Shown: in pieces, positions 8,888 through 16,847 of the stretch | How positions within the stretch are numbered: the first letter of the stretch is position 1 | Layout of the letters: every line of letters starts with the position of its first letter | DNA from: Paenibacillus sp. FSL W8-0426 | Lineage (GTDB): Bacteria > Bacillota > Bacilli > Paenibacillales > Paenibacillaceae | Assembly (NCBI RefSeq): GCF_037969725.1 | Contig: NZ_CP150203.1 | Location: 1,380,001 to 1,444,000, forward strand | Direction of reading: 5' to 3' | DNA length: 64,000 nucleotides | Notes under the pieces: generated by a model | Databases searched by the model: none | Seen by the model: the letters and a program-made list of their open reading frames with translations, nothing else | What the model was told of the DNA's origin: nothing | Made by a program: the position numbers and the translations under genes

Positions 8888-9805
8888 TTATGTTTTCGGT
8901 TTGGCTGCGCTTTTTTTGCGTTTGCCGGCAGCGGGCGTTGCCGCAGGTTCTTCGTTTCCGACGGCCGCTTGCGCAGCGGTTTTCTTTGGCGCCCGTTTCT
9001 TTGGTTTGGCTGTCGCGGTACCGGGATCGGCCGGGATCGGTTTGACGGCTTCGATGCTTGCCTGCAAAGCAGCCATCAAATCCATGACGTTGGCCTCCGG
9101 TTTGGCCGGAGCGATTTTGATTTCTTCGCCCGCAACCTTGTGATTGATCAGCTCCACCAGTTTATTGCGGTAGTCGTCCGTGTACTTTTCAGGCTCAAAC
9201 GGGGTTGAAAGCTGTTCGATCAACAGTTTGGCCATCGTCAGTTCCTTCTCGTTGACATTCTGGTTCTCGGGCAGGCCCGGCACCTGGGAAACCGGGCGAA
9301 TTTCATCCGGATAGAAGATGGTTTCCATGGAGAGGCAGTCCTCAAGCACGCGAATGGCCGCCAGGCTGCTCTTGGAGCGGATGGAAACCTTTGCAATGCC
9401 GATCTTGCCTGTGTCGTGCATGGCTTTCATCAAAAGCTGATAGGCATTGCCTCCAGCCTGATCGGGGGAAAGATAGTATGTTTTTTGAAAATAAATCGGA
9501 TCGATTTCGGTGAGGTCTACGAAATCGATGATCGTGATCGTTCTGTTCGAGGCGTCATTCAAGGCCTCCAGCTCCTCTTTTTCGAACAGCACGAATTTTC
9601 CCTTTTCATATTCATAACCTTTGGTGATGTCCTCCCACTGGACTTCGACTTCACAGGATGGACATTTGCGGACATAAGCGAGCGGACTCCCGCAGACTTT
9701 ATGAATGTAACGCATGGAGATGTCTTTGTCCTCGGTGGCCGAGAACATTTTGACAGGCACGTGCACGAGCCCGAAGCTGATGGCCCCTTTCCAGACGGTA
9801 TGCAT
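8888..9805 (-). CDS. ku: Ku DNA end-binding protein (NHEJ)
   Basis: Homodimeric Ku that rings broken DNA ends and recruits LigD-type ligase. The 305-residue protein opens with the hallmark MHTVWKGAISFGLVHVPVK and carries the core beta-barrel (about 1-250) with CPSCEVEV and GYEYEKGKFV. The C-terminal tail (about 265-305) is lysine-, alanine- and proline-rich (KPKKRAPKK, GKRKKSAAKPK), typical of extended bacterial Ku tails that bind DNA. The start has a GGAAAGGGG site upstream. The ligase and polymerase genes lie downstream on the same strand, separated by a germination gene and a dioxygenase gene with its own promoter and terminator, so ku is a separate unit. Confidence 0.95.
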   Translation of the reverse strand: MHTVWKGAISFGLVHVPVKMFSATEDKDISMRYIHKVCGSPLAYVRKCPSCEVEVQWEDITKGYEYEKGKFVLFEKEELEALNDASNRTITIIDFVDLTEIDPIYFQKTYYLSPDQAGGNAYQLLMKAMHDTGKIGIAKVSIRSKSSLAAIRVLEDCLSMETIFYPDEIRPVSQVPGLPENQNVNEKELTMAKLLIEQLSTPFEPEKYTDDYRNKLVELINHKVAGEEIKIAPAKPEANVMDLMAALQASIEAVKPIPADPGTATAKPKKRAPKKTAAQAAVGNEEPAATPAAGKRKKSAAKPKT

Positions 9806-9962
9806 GGGACAGCCCCTTTCCGATAGAAACTTTTAATAGCAGTATGGGCATGTAAGGGCTTGATCATCCCTGCGGCGACGATTTTTGTATGCTTGGGCTG
9901 CATTCGGGGATGATAAGTGTGCATGCCGTAAGCTGTGCCTATGAAGACAAGGGAGGTGTCCT

Positions 9963-10247
9963 ATGAATCAACGACGGGATGATGAACGTGCGCATAAATA
10001 CGCCTTTACACCGTACCCGCTAGTAACTACAGATAGCGTTGCAGGAACCCAAGTGAACTGGGAGGCAGTGACGTCCACGGACGAACCGCTTGATCGCGAG
10101 TCCTACATGCTGGACATAGACCGGATGGTGAACGAAGGACTGGGCGGCGGCCAAGTTACGGAAGACAACGGTTATATCGGAGATAGCACGACGGACAGCA
10201 TGACACCCGAACCCCATGATGTGGAAGGAGAGTACGATCCATTATGA
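9963..10247 (+). CDS. Small acidic protein of unknown function, upstream of sspH
   Basis: A 94-residue hydrophilic, acidic protein without membrane segment, signal peptide or cysteine. Recognisable stretches are YAFTPYPLVTTDSV and DRESYMLDIDRMVNEG. No family was recognised. The ATG follows GGGAGGTGTCCT, a good ribosome site. Its stop TGA overlaps the ATG of sspH (ATGA), so the two are translationally coupled, which suggests expression in the forespore and a spore-related role. That role is inferred from position alone. Confidence 0.75.
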   Translation: MNQRRDDERAHKYAFTPYPLVTTDSVAGTQVNWEAVTSTDEPLDRESYMLDIDRMVNEGLGGGQVTEDNGYIGDSTTDSMTPEPHDVEGEYDPL

Positions 10248-10423
10248 TGGATGCCAAACGAGCAAAAGCCATCTTCGACTCCAAAGATACCATTGCCGTG
10301 AGTTTGGATGGCGAGCCGGTCTGGATCGAACATGTGGATGAAGCGAACGGCATGGCGACCGTGCAGGTCGGCAGCGATCCGCTGAATACGCACACCGTTT
10401 CGGTTGATCGGTTGAAAGAGTAG
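10244..10423 (+). CDS. sspH: H-type small acid-soluble spore protein
   Basis: A 59-residue protein (MMDAKRAKAIFDSKDTIAV... ending VSVDRLKE) that matches the SspH family: an N-terminal AKRAKAI helix, VSLDGEPVWIEHVDE and a final TVSVDRL. SspH-type proteins are minor small acid-soluble proteins made in the forespore under sigma-G and found in the spore core. The start overlaps the stop of the preceding gene, with AAGGAG 12 bases before it. A second in-frame ATG is at 10247. A GC-rich terminator follows. Confidence 0.88.
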   Translation: MMDAKRAKAIFDSKDTIAVSLDGEPVWIEHVDEANGMATVQVGSDPLNTHTVSVDRLKE

Positions 10424-10461
10424 ACATCGGGCGACACATAAGCATACAATGATTTCAAGGG

Positions 10462-10490
10462 CCGGTGCCGTCAAGCACCGGTTCTTTGGC
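10462..10490 (+). terminator. Terminator after sspH
   Basis: CCGGTGC (10462-10468) pairs perfectly with GCACCGG (10475-10481), followed by TTCTTTGG. The T-tract is moderate. Confidence 0.65.
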
Positions 10491-10508
10491 TTGGTCGGTC
10501 CTTCGGTG

Positions 10509-10537
10509 TTGCGGGGGAAGAAGGGGACCGATATAAT
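10509..10537 (+). promoter_or_regulatory. Promoter of the tsaE-tsaB-rimI-tsaD operon
   Basis: TTGCGG at 10509-10514, a 17-base spacer and TATAAT at 10532-10537, 52 bases before the tsaE start. Confidence 0.7.
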
Positions 10538-10588
10538 AGTCTTCAAAGTGAACTCGGGCGGCTTGGACCGCCAAAGGTGGGGCGTATA

Positions 10589-11074
10589 TTGAATCTGAAG
10601 CATGAGCAGTGGGTGTTCGAATCCCATGGCATTGCCGATACCGAAGCGCTCGCGTCCGCAATTGCAGGACAGGCAACCGCCGGAATGGTGATTGCGCTGG
10701 ACGGCGACCTGGGCGCGGGCAAAACGGCGTTTTCGCAAAAATTCGCATGGCATCTCGGCGTGCAGGACGTGGTGAACAGTCCCACGTTTACGTTGATCAA
10801 GGAATACGAGGGCCGATTGCCCCTGTATCATATGGACGTGTACCGGATATCGCTGGAGGAAGCGGACGAGCTTGGACTGGACGAGTATTTCTACGGAAAT
10901 GGCGTAAGCCTGGTGGAGTGGGCGAGCATCATTCCCGAACTGCTGCCGGAAGCGCACTTGCATATCCAGATCGAGACGACAGGTCCGGAAGACCGCAAAA
11001 TTACGCTCGATGGATACGGCGAAACCTACGCTGCCCTGTGCAGGCAGTTCAGAGAGAATGGAGTGTTCAGTTAA
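10589..11074 (+). CDS. tsaE: tRNA t6A synthesis ATPase TsaE
   Basis: P-loop ATPase that supports the TsaB-TsaD complex in making N6-threonylcarbamoyl-adenosine at position 37 of ANN-decoding tRNAs. The Walker A motif GDLGAGKTAF is near residue 40, followed by SPTFTLIKEYEG and YHMDVYR, all typical of TsaE (YdiB). At 161 residues it has normal length. TTG at 10589 is preferred because AAAGGTGG lies eight bases upstream; a GTG at 10577 has no ribosome site. First gene of a four-gene operon; the tsaB start lies one base past its stop. Confidence 0.92.
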   Translation: MNLKHEQWVFESHGIADTEALASAIAGQATAGMVIALDGDLGAGKTAFSQKFAWHLGVQDVVNSPTFTLIKEYEGRLPLYHMDVYRISLEEADELGLDEYFYGNGVSLVEWASIIPELLPEAHLHIQIETTGPEDRKITLDGYGETYAALCRQFRENGVFS

Positions 11075-11075
11075 T

Positions 11076-11927
11076 ATGGAACAATTGCAGCAAAAAGGGG
11101 GGCGGCGGTTTCTTGCTCTCGATACGTCCACCGCAATGATGGCGGCTTCCGTCATGGAAGAGGAAGCGCTGCTGGAGGAGCGAAACGAACGGGCAGACCG
11201 CAACCATTCGGTGCATGTGGTGCCGGTGATGGAAGAGCTGCTGCAGGCCAGCGGCACCCGAACGGGCGAGCTGGACGGCATTGCCGTAGGCATCGGTCCA
11301 GGCTCGTACACGGGCATCCGCATTGCGGTGACCGCGGCCAAGACGCTTGCCTGGGCTTGGGACATCCCCGTTGCCGGGGTGTCCAGCCTTCAGGCGATCG
11401 CTTGGGGCGGCTGGCACGCAGGCCTCGCCGCCAAGGCGGAAGCTGCGGCCGAGGATGCCGCAGCGGCAGGGCTTGGCGGAACGCCATCCGCGGACCAGGA
11501 CGGCACAGGTGCCGCCCCTGTCCACTGGATCGTTCCGCTCGTGGATGCGCGGCGCGGCCAGGCCTACACCGCGCTGTTCGCCGGCGCCGGAAGCGCTGCG
11601 CCCCGGCGCCTGGAGCAGGATGCCATCCGCAAGATGGACGGATGGCTGGAAACGCTCGCCGCCCGCATCGCGGAGGCGGCGCCCGAGGAGCGGCCCGTCG
11701 CCGTCTGGTTCGTCGGCGAGACGGGGCCGCATGCAGAGGCAGCGGCGGGGCTTCGCTGCCCGGCCGGGACGGCGATCCAGCTCGTGCCTTATGAGCTGGA
11801 GGGCCGTTGGATCGGGCGCCTCGGCGCTGCCGCGCTGCTTGCAGGCCAGCATGACGACGTGCATGCGCTGGTGCCGAACTACACCCAGCTGGCAGAGGCG
11901 GAAGCCAACCTGCTGCGCAAAGGTTGA
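11076..11927 (+). CDS. tsaB: tRNA t6A complex scaffold TsaB
   Basis: Inactive Kae1-like protein that dimerises with TsaD in t6A synthesis. The 283-residue protein shows LALDTSTAMMAASV, the RNHSVHVVPVMEELL helix and GIAVGIGPGSYTGIRI, the signature segment of TsaB. It is longer than many homologues because of an alanine-rich, low-complexity stretch (about residues 115-145) of locally high GC. The start is taken at 11076, just after the tsaE stop; a weak GGAG is 12 bases upstream. An earlier in-frame ATG at 11010 lies within tsaE. It is followed by rimI after 14 bases. Confidence 0.92.
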   Translation: MEQLQQKGGRRFLALDTSTAMMAASVMEEEALLEERNERADRNHSVHVVPVMEELLQASGTRTGELDGIAVGIGPGSYTGIRIAVTAAKTLAWAWDIPVAGVSSLQAIAWGGWHAGLAAKAEAAAEDAAAAGLGGTPSADQDGTGAAPVHWIVPLVDARRGQAYTALFAGAGSAAPRRLEQDAIRKMDGWLETLAARIAEAAPEERPVAVWFVGETGPHAEAAAGLRCPAGTAIQLVPYELEGRWIGRLGAAALLAGQHDDVHALVPNYTQLAEAEANLLRKG

Positions 11928-11941
11928 AGGAGGGCTTGCGA

Positions 11942-12457
11942 ATGGACAGGCTGGAGGGGCAGCAACCGGATGAAGGGCTGCAGTTCAGGCTGATGACCAT
12001 GGACGACATTCCGGGCGTAATGGTCATCGAGCACGAAGCGTTCACCTTGCCGTGGACGGAAGAAGCATTCCGCAATGAATTGACGCATAACCAATTTGCC
12101 AAATATATGATCATGGAATATGAAGGCGCTCCGATCGGATACGCCGGCATGTGGACGATTATGGATGAGGCCCATATTACCAACATTGCCGTCCGCAAGG
12201 CATACCGGGGACGCGGGCTGGGAGAACGGCTGCTGGACGAACTGATGAGAACGGCCGCATATCTCGGCATGGAGCGAATCACGCTGGAAGTCAGGGTTTC
12301 GAACCATGTTGCCCAGAACCTGTATGCCAAAAAAGGATTTGAATCCGCAGGTCTTCGCAAAGGATATTATTCCGACAACCAGGAGGATGCGATGATCATG
12401 TGGGCCAATCTGCCGCCCGTGGACCGCGATGAAGAGGAAGGAAGCGTAACGGATTAA
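11942..12457 (+). CDS. rimI: Ribosomal protein bS18-alanine N-acetyltransferase RimI
   Basis: GNAT acetyltransferase of the RimI family (171 residues). Visible features: FRLMTMDDIPGVMVIEHEAF at the start of the fold, ITNIAVRKAYRGRGLGERL (the acetyl-CoA-binding R-x-x-G-x-G loop) and LEVRVSNHVAQNLYAKKGFE. In E. coli RimI acetylates the N-terminus of ribosomal protein S18; in many genomes the gene sits in the t6A operon as here. The ATG at 11942 has AAGGAGG upstream. Its TAA overlaps the tsaD start by one base, so translation is coupled. Confidence 0.9.
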   Translation: MDRLEGQQPDEGLQFRLMTMDDIPGVMVIEHEAFTLPWTEEAFRNELTHNQFAKYMIMEYEGAPIGYAGMWTIMDEAHITNIAVRKAYRGRGLGERLLDELMRTAAYLGMERITLEVRVSNHVAQNLYAKKGFESAGLRKGYYSDNQEDAMIMWANLPPVDRDEEEGSVTD

Positions 12458-13512
12458 TGAGCGAACACAATGAAAGTCAACTCTCGGCCCCGGCCTACAT
12501 TCTTGCGGTCGAGACAAGCTGCGACGAAACGTCCGTAGCGGTGGTCAAGGATGGATGTGAAGTGTTGTCCAACCTGATCTCGAGCCAGATCGAAACCCAT
12601 AAGGCATTTGGCGGCGTGGTGCCTGAGGTCGCTTCCCGCAAACATGTGGAAGTCATTACGCTGATGATGCAGGAAGCGATTGAGAAATCAGGCATCCGTC
12701 CACAGGATTTGAGCGCGATTGCGGTTACGCAGGGTCCGGGTCTCGTAGGCGCTTTGCTGGTGGGCATCATTGCGGCGAAAACGCTGGCGATGGCTCTGGG
12801 CAAACCGCTGATCGGCACGCATCACATCGCCGGGCACATCTACGCCAACCGGCTGACGCAGGAGCTGCAATACCCGGCCATGGCTTTGGTGGTATCCGGC
12901 GGTCATACCGAACTGGTGCATCTGGAATCCGAAGGCAGCTTCAAACTGATCGGGCGCACGCGTGACGACGCGGTAGGGGAGGCCTATGACAAAGTGGCCC
13001 GTGCCCTGGGTTGTCCCTATCCCGGCGGACCGCATGTGGACCGGATGGCCCATGAGGCGCATGAAGCCGTGCCGCTGCCGCGGGTTTGGCTGGAAGCCGA
13101 CTCGTACGACTTCAGCCTGAGCGGGCTGAAATCGGCCGTGCTTAATGCGCTCAACCAGGCCAAAATGCGAGGCGAGACGCTGGAGCCTGCCGCAGTGGCG
13201 CGAGGGTTCCAGGAGGCCGTCGTTGAGGTGCTGGTAGAAAAAGCGGTGCGGGCCGTGCATCAGTACGGTTCCCGTCAATTGCTGCTGTGCGGCGGCGTGG
13301 CTGCCAACCGTGGTTTGCGTACTGCGCTGCAGGAGCGCTGTGCCAAGGAGGGCCTTCAGCTCCTTATTCCGCCGATGGAATATTGCACGGATAATGCGGC
13401 GATGATCGGAGCTGCCGCTTATCTGAAATTCAAACGCGGAGAGGACATGAACTACGATGCCAAGGCCGATCCGGGCCTTTCGTTGGAGGCATGGTCGGTC
13501 CGCGCCGTTTAA
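12457..13512 (+). CDS. tsaD: tRNA N6-threonylcarbamoyladenosine transferase TsaD
   Basis: Catalytic subunit that transfers the threonylcarbamoyl group to A37 of tRNA. The 351-residue ASKHA-fold protein has the N-terminal AVETSCDETSVAVV phosphate loop, the metal-binding HHIAGH (about 112-117), VSGGHTEL, YPGGPHVD, and the C-terminal GGVAANRGLR and YCTDNAAMIG motifs. Length is that of B. subtilis TsaD (Gcp). The ATG at 12457 overlaps the rimI stop. Last gene of its operon; the next 1.07 kb is occupied by two T-box leaders and no protein gene. Confidence 0.96.
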   Translation: MSEHNESQLSAPAYILAVETSCDETSVAVVKDGCEVLSNLISSQIETHKAFGGVVPEVASRKHVEVITLMMQEAIEKSGIRPQDLSAIAVTQGPGLVGALLVGIIAAKTLAMALGKPLIGTHHIAGHIYANRLTQELQYPAMALVVSGGHTELVHLESEGSFKLIGRTRDDAVGEAYDKVARALGCPYPGGPHVDRMAHEAHEAVPLPRVWLEADSYDFSLSGLKSAVLNALNQAKMRGETLEPAAVARGFQEAVVEVLVEKAVRAVHQYGSRQLLLCGGVAANRGLRTALQERCAKEGLQLLIPPMEYCTDNAAMIGAAAYLKFKRGEDMNYDAKADPGLSLEAWSVRAV

Positions 13513-13531
13513 GCTTTTTGGACTTTGCGGG

Positions 13532-13560
13532 TTGACACCTGCTTGCAAAGCATGTATATT
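13532..13560 (+). promoter_or_regulatory. Promoter of the T-box/leuA transcript
   Basis: Perfect TTGACA at 13532-13537, 17-base spacer, TATATT at 13555-13560. It starts transcription just before the first T-box leader and 20 bases after the tsaD stop. Confidence 0.85.
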
Positions 13561-13567
13561 AAAACCA

Positions 13568-13971
13568 AATTTAAACAGGGAAACGCAATGAACAGGATCA
13601 TTAGGGATATTCCGGGATCAAGAGAACTGCGGGTTGGTGCAACGCAGTCGATGGAAGCCTGAAGCTCGCCTGGAAGCGGAATGATGGAAGTCGGGAAGTG
13701 TTTGCAATGTGTGATGTTGCTCGCTTGTCCAGTACATCGTTACGGGTTGCCTCCGTGATGGGGCCGTTGTTGAAGGTTCATGCCGAATGCAATGATATTC
13801 TGGTACATGAACGCTTTAGCAGCACTGAGGTGGATTTTCGCAGTCTCGGCATAGTTATGGCGTGTGGACGCATACGCGGTAACGGGCTGATGGCACGGAA
13901 ATCAACAAGAGTGGTACCGCGTATGGGTGAACAGCCTGTCGTCTCTTGAATGAGATGGCAGGCTTTTTTTG
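13568..13971 (+). promoter_or_regulatory. T-box leader 1 (leucine), with terminator
   Basis: tRNA-sensing T-box riboswitch. Stem I carries the conserved AGAGAACTGCGG...GGTGCAACGCAG apical block and a specifier region GAAGCTCGCC with CTC, a leucine codon. The T-box proper, AGAGTGGTACCGCG, is at about 13908-13921; its TGGT pairs with the ACCA end of uncharged tRNA-Leu. A 12-bp terminator (13934-13945 with 13952-13963) with eight T follows. At about 400 bases it is longer than usual. Uncharged tRNA-Leu would permit readthrough. Confidence 0.9.
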
Positions 13972-13984
13972 TTACTTATAACGA

Positions 13985-14395
13985 TGCGAAACGCAATTCA
14001 TGTGGAAACGAATAACGATAAAGGTAATGAACGGGAGCAGTAGGACGAGGGTGGTGTACAGAGAGCTGCGGGGTGGTGCAACGCAGTCGCCGAATCGTGC
14101 GAATCTCGCCCGGGAACAGAGCCGTGGAATCATGGAACAGGTTGCCTCCGAAACTGATCGGGCAGCAGGAACCATAGGGTACATGGCAACGGCTAACCCC
14201 CGTTACAGGGTGGTTTTCGGTCAGGCTAGCGCTTGGATTGGCAGCGGAGTTGCGCTGCTGCAAGTGCGGGCATGACCGGGACGCGAGGTGGATGCTTCGG
14301 GGATTTCCTGAACATCAAACAAGAGTGGTACCGCGGAGGGAGAATAACCCGCCGTCTCTTCTAGAAGAGATGGCGGGTTATTTGTATTTGCTGCC
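13985..14395 (+). promoter_or_regulatory. T-box leader 2 (leucine), in tandem
   Basis: A second T-box with the same apical block (AGAGAGCTGCGGGGTGGTG), specifier region GAATCTCGCC (again CTC, Leu) and T-box AGAGTGGTACCGCGG at about 14322-14336. The terminator stem is nearly perfect (14345-14360 with 14365-14380) but its T-tract is weak (TTTGTATTTG). No separate promoter was seen, so both leaders probably lie on one transcript and leuA is reached only if both are antiterminated. A further 9-bp hairpin (CGAAACGCA/TGCGTTTCG) lies near 14463-14490. Confidence 0.9.
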
Positions 14396-14583
14396 GGCAG
14401 CAGGGGTGGGCGCAATTTAAGGAGTTAGAAGGTTAAGCCATGGCAGGATGGAAGGAATAATCGAAACGCAAGTCGACGTGCGTTTCGGCATAAAGGTAGT
14501 AGAGTGAATCGGCAATAAACGAACAGGCGCCGGGTCGCCGGGAACGGCACCGGTCAATTAACTATCGATGGAGGATGTGGACG

Positions 14584-16140
14584 ATGACAACACCACAGCA
14601 TAAACGGATGATCGAAATTTTTGATACAACGCTGCGCGACGGGGAACAGGCGCCGGGAGCGAGTCTCCAGCCTGAACAGAAGATTGAGCTGGCACACCAG
14701 CTGGCTGCACTCGGCATTGATGTCATTGAGCCTGGATTTCCGATTTCGAGTCCGGGCGAGTTCGCGGCGGTGCAGGCGATCTCCCGCCAATTGCAGCAGG
14801 TTGAAATTTGTGGATTTGCCCGCGCGGTGAAGCAGGACATTGATGCAGCCGTCAAAGCGACTGCAGATGCGGCTAAACGTCGGATTCACCTGTTCATTTC
14901 CTCTTCCGATATCCATATCGAGCATCAACTGCGCCGCCCGCGGAGCGAAGTGGTTGCAACGGCAAGGGAAATGGTCGCCTATGCCCGTCAATTCACGGAC
15001 GTGGTAGAGTTCACGGCCATGGATGCCGCGCGCACCAAAATCGATGACCTGATCGAAATGGTCGAGGTCGCGATTGAAGCCGGGGCAAGCATTATTAACC
15101 TGCCAGATACTGTGGGATATGCGCTGCCACATGAGTACGGAGAGATGTTTCGCCGCGTGCGTGAAGGGGCCAGAGGCGGCGATCGGGTGCGATACAGTGC
15201 GCATTGTCACAACGATCTCGGACTGGCCGTAGCCAACAGCTTGGCAGCAATCGCCAACGGGGCCTCCCAGATCGAAGTGACGATTAACGGCGTGGGCGAG
15301 CGGACGGGCAATACGGCGCTTGAGGAACTGATTATGGCATTGGAAACGCGCGGCGACGCCATTGGGGCGACGACGAACATCAAACTGAACCAGCTTTATG
15401 AGACTTCGCGCCAGATCAGTCGTGCAATGCATTTTCCGATTGCTTACAACAAACCGGTCGTGGGACGCAACGCTTTTCAGCATGAGTCTGGCATTCATCA
15501 GGACGGCCTGCTGAAAAACCGCAATACGTATGAAATCATGGATCCGGAAGCGTTGGGCATTCCGCGCAGCATGATTATTCTTGGCAAGCACTCCGGGCGT
15601 CATGCCTTGAAGGATCGCGTCCGAAAATACGGTTTCGAACCGGATGAGCAGCAGTTGGAACGTCTGTATGAAGTGTTTAAGGAAACGGCGGATCAACAAA
15701 AGGTAGTAAGCGATGATCAGCTGCTGCAAATGGTCAGCCAAACGATGAACATTCCGGCCCAGGATTACGAATTGCTGGAGCTTCAAGTAACGGCGGGCAG
15801 TATGACCGACCGGGTAGCAGCAGTGCGCATTCGCACCAGTGCCGGGGAACAGACGTATTCCGCCATCGGTGGCGGTCCCGTGGATGCGGCGATCAAGGCG
15901 ATCAGTCAGAGTATTGCCGAGGATATCTCCTTTGTGGACATGGAAATCCAAGCTCTCAGCGGAGGCGCCGGTGCTACAGGAGAAGCTGTAATTACCGTGG
16001 AGCGCGCCGGACGCGAGTTCAAGGGAACGGCGACGCATCAGGATATCGTAATGGCGGCTGGCCTTGCGTATGTCGCGGCATGCAACGCAGCCGGTTTGAA
16101 GGCGGAATCCATGGAAAATGCACAAACCGTGCATGCATAG
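14584..16140 (+). CDS. leuA: 2-isopropylmalate synthase
   Basis: Condenses acetyl-CoA with 2-oxoisovalerate, the first committed step of leucine synthesis. The 518-residue protein has the catalytic TIM barrel with FDTTLRDGEQAPG (metal Asp and Arg), HCHNDLGLAVANS (metal histidines), NGVGERTGN, and a C-terminal LeuA regulatory dimer domain (about 390-510) that mediates leucine feedback. Length equals B. subtilis LeuA. ATG at 14584 is preferred over an in-frame ATG at 14575 because GGAGG lies nine bases before it. Other leu/ilv genes are absent from the window. Controlled by two leucine T-boxes and ended by its own terminator. Confidence 0.95.
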   Translation: MTTPQHKRMIEIFDTTLRDGEQAPGASLQPEQKIELAHQLAALGIDVIEPGFPISSPGEFAAVQAISRQLQQVEICGFARAVKQDIDAAVKATADAAKRRIHLFISSSDIHIEHQLRRPRSEVVATAREMVAYARQFTDVVEFTAMDAARTKIDDLIEMVEVAIEAGASIINLPDTVGYALPHEYGEMFRRVREGARGGDRVRYSAHCHNDLGLAVANSLAAIANGASQIEVTINGVGERTGNTALEELIMALETRGDAIGATTNIKLNQLYETSRQISRAMHFPIAYNKPVVGRNAFQHESGIHQDGLLKNRNTYEIMDPEALGIPRSMIILGKHSGRHALKDRVRKYGFEPDEQQLERLYEVFKETADQQKVVSDDQLLQMVSQTMNIPAQDYELLELQVTAGSMTDRVAAVRIRTSAGEQTYSAIGGGPVDAAIKAISQSIAEDISFVDMEIQALSGGAGATGEAVITVERAGREFKGTATHQDIVMAAGLAYVAACNAAGLKAESMENAQTVHA

Positions 16141-16178
16141 GTTCTAGGTTCTAGATTCACTGGGGAAGAAGCAATCCG

Positions 16179-16217
16179 AGGCAAAGCCGGCTTGATGGCT
16201 TTGCCTTTCTTTTTTTC
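16179..16217 (+). terminator. Terminator after leuA
   Basis: AGGCAAAGCC (16179-16188) pairs perfectly with GGCTTTGCCT (16197-16206), followed by TTCTTTTTTT. Confidence 0.9.
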
Positions 16218-16393
16218 GGGTACGTTCCTCGTATAGTAAATGCATGCGGAAAATAAGGCGTAATTTGGCATCGAAAAGAGTGAGGCGTTCCGCACAAATC
16301 ATGCTTATCTCTGATATGTCGTTCTATTTAGTCTTTTTCAGCGGAAGGAAACGGATGTGAGCTGAAATGATAAATGTCAAGATGTGATTATAG

Positions 16394-16621
16394 TTATGCA
16401 CATATTCAGTGAATTTTGTGGATAATCCTGTTGAAACCTTCCCTGTCTTGTTTTCGAAACTAAAAGGTTTTAGGGGATATTTAAGGAGTGAATTGTCCAC
16501 AACGATGTGGATAACGTGGATAAGTCGGTGGATAAATATGGGTTTTGTGCGATTAAGCTAAGTGTGCAGCCATTTTCCTGCAAAATGACGTATGGTTTGT
16601 AGACGGAGGGTTTGTGGATAA
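16394..16621. promoter_or_regulatory. DnaA-box cluster
   Basis: Three exact DnaA boxes (TGTGGATAA at 16417-16425, 16506-16514 and 16613-16621) and four one-mismatch boxes (TTATGCACA 16394-16402, TTGTCCACA 16493-16501, CGTGGATAA 16515-16523, GGTGGATAA 16527-16535) in 228 bases of non-coding DNA. No DUE-like AT-rich repeats or dnaA gene lie beside it, so it is more likely a regulatory DnaA-titration cluster than an origin. The rest of 16218-16715 shows no gene. Confidence 0.75.
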
Positions 16622-16715
16622 ATCGTCGGTTATTCGCTGAAAAAAATATTCCAGGATTCGATGGTTTCGGACAACGGAATTCCCCAAATGTTTTGGCGGC
16701 TTCATATCGTAAATT

Positions 16716-16750
16716 CAAAAAGCTGACTCCGCAAAGGAATCAGCTTTTTT
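16716..16750. terminator. Terminator, bidirectional by sequence
   Basis: AAAAAGCTGA-TCC pairs with GGA-TCAGCTTTTTT around a GCAAA loop (16716-16750). A-rich and T-rich ends suit both strands; on the minus strand it would end the ABC-F transcript about 100 bases past the stop. Confidence 0.75.
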
Positions 16751-16847
16751 GGGTAATGCGTATCATGGAGATTCGCCGGATGCATTCCCGACCGGACCGG
16801 CAGGTTGGGCCGCCGATATCCTTAGGGTTCTTCTAGGGATAATATGC

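Noticed and set aside
16394..16621. DnaA-box cluster as a replication origin
   Set aside because: No dnaA/dnaN, no AT-rich unwinding repeats, and genes on both sides are ordinary; a titration or regulatory cluster fits better.
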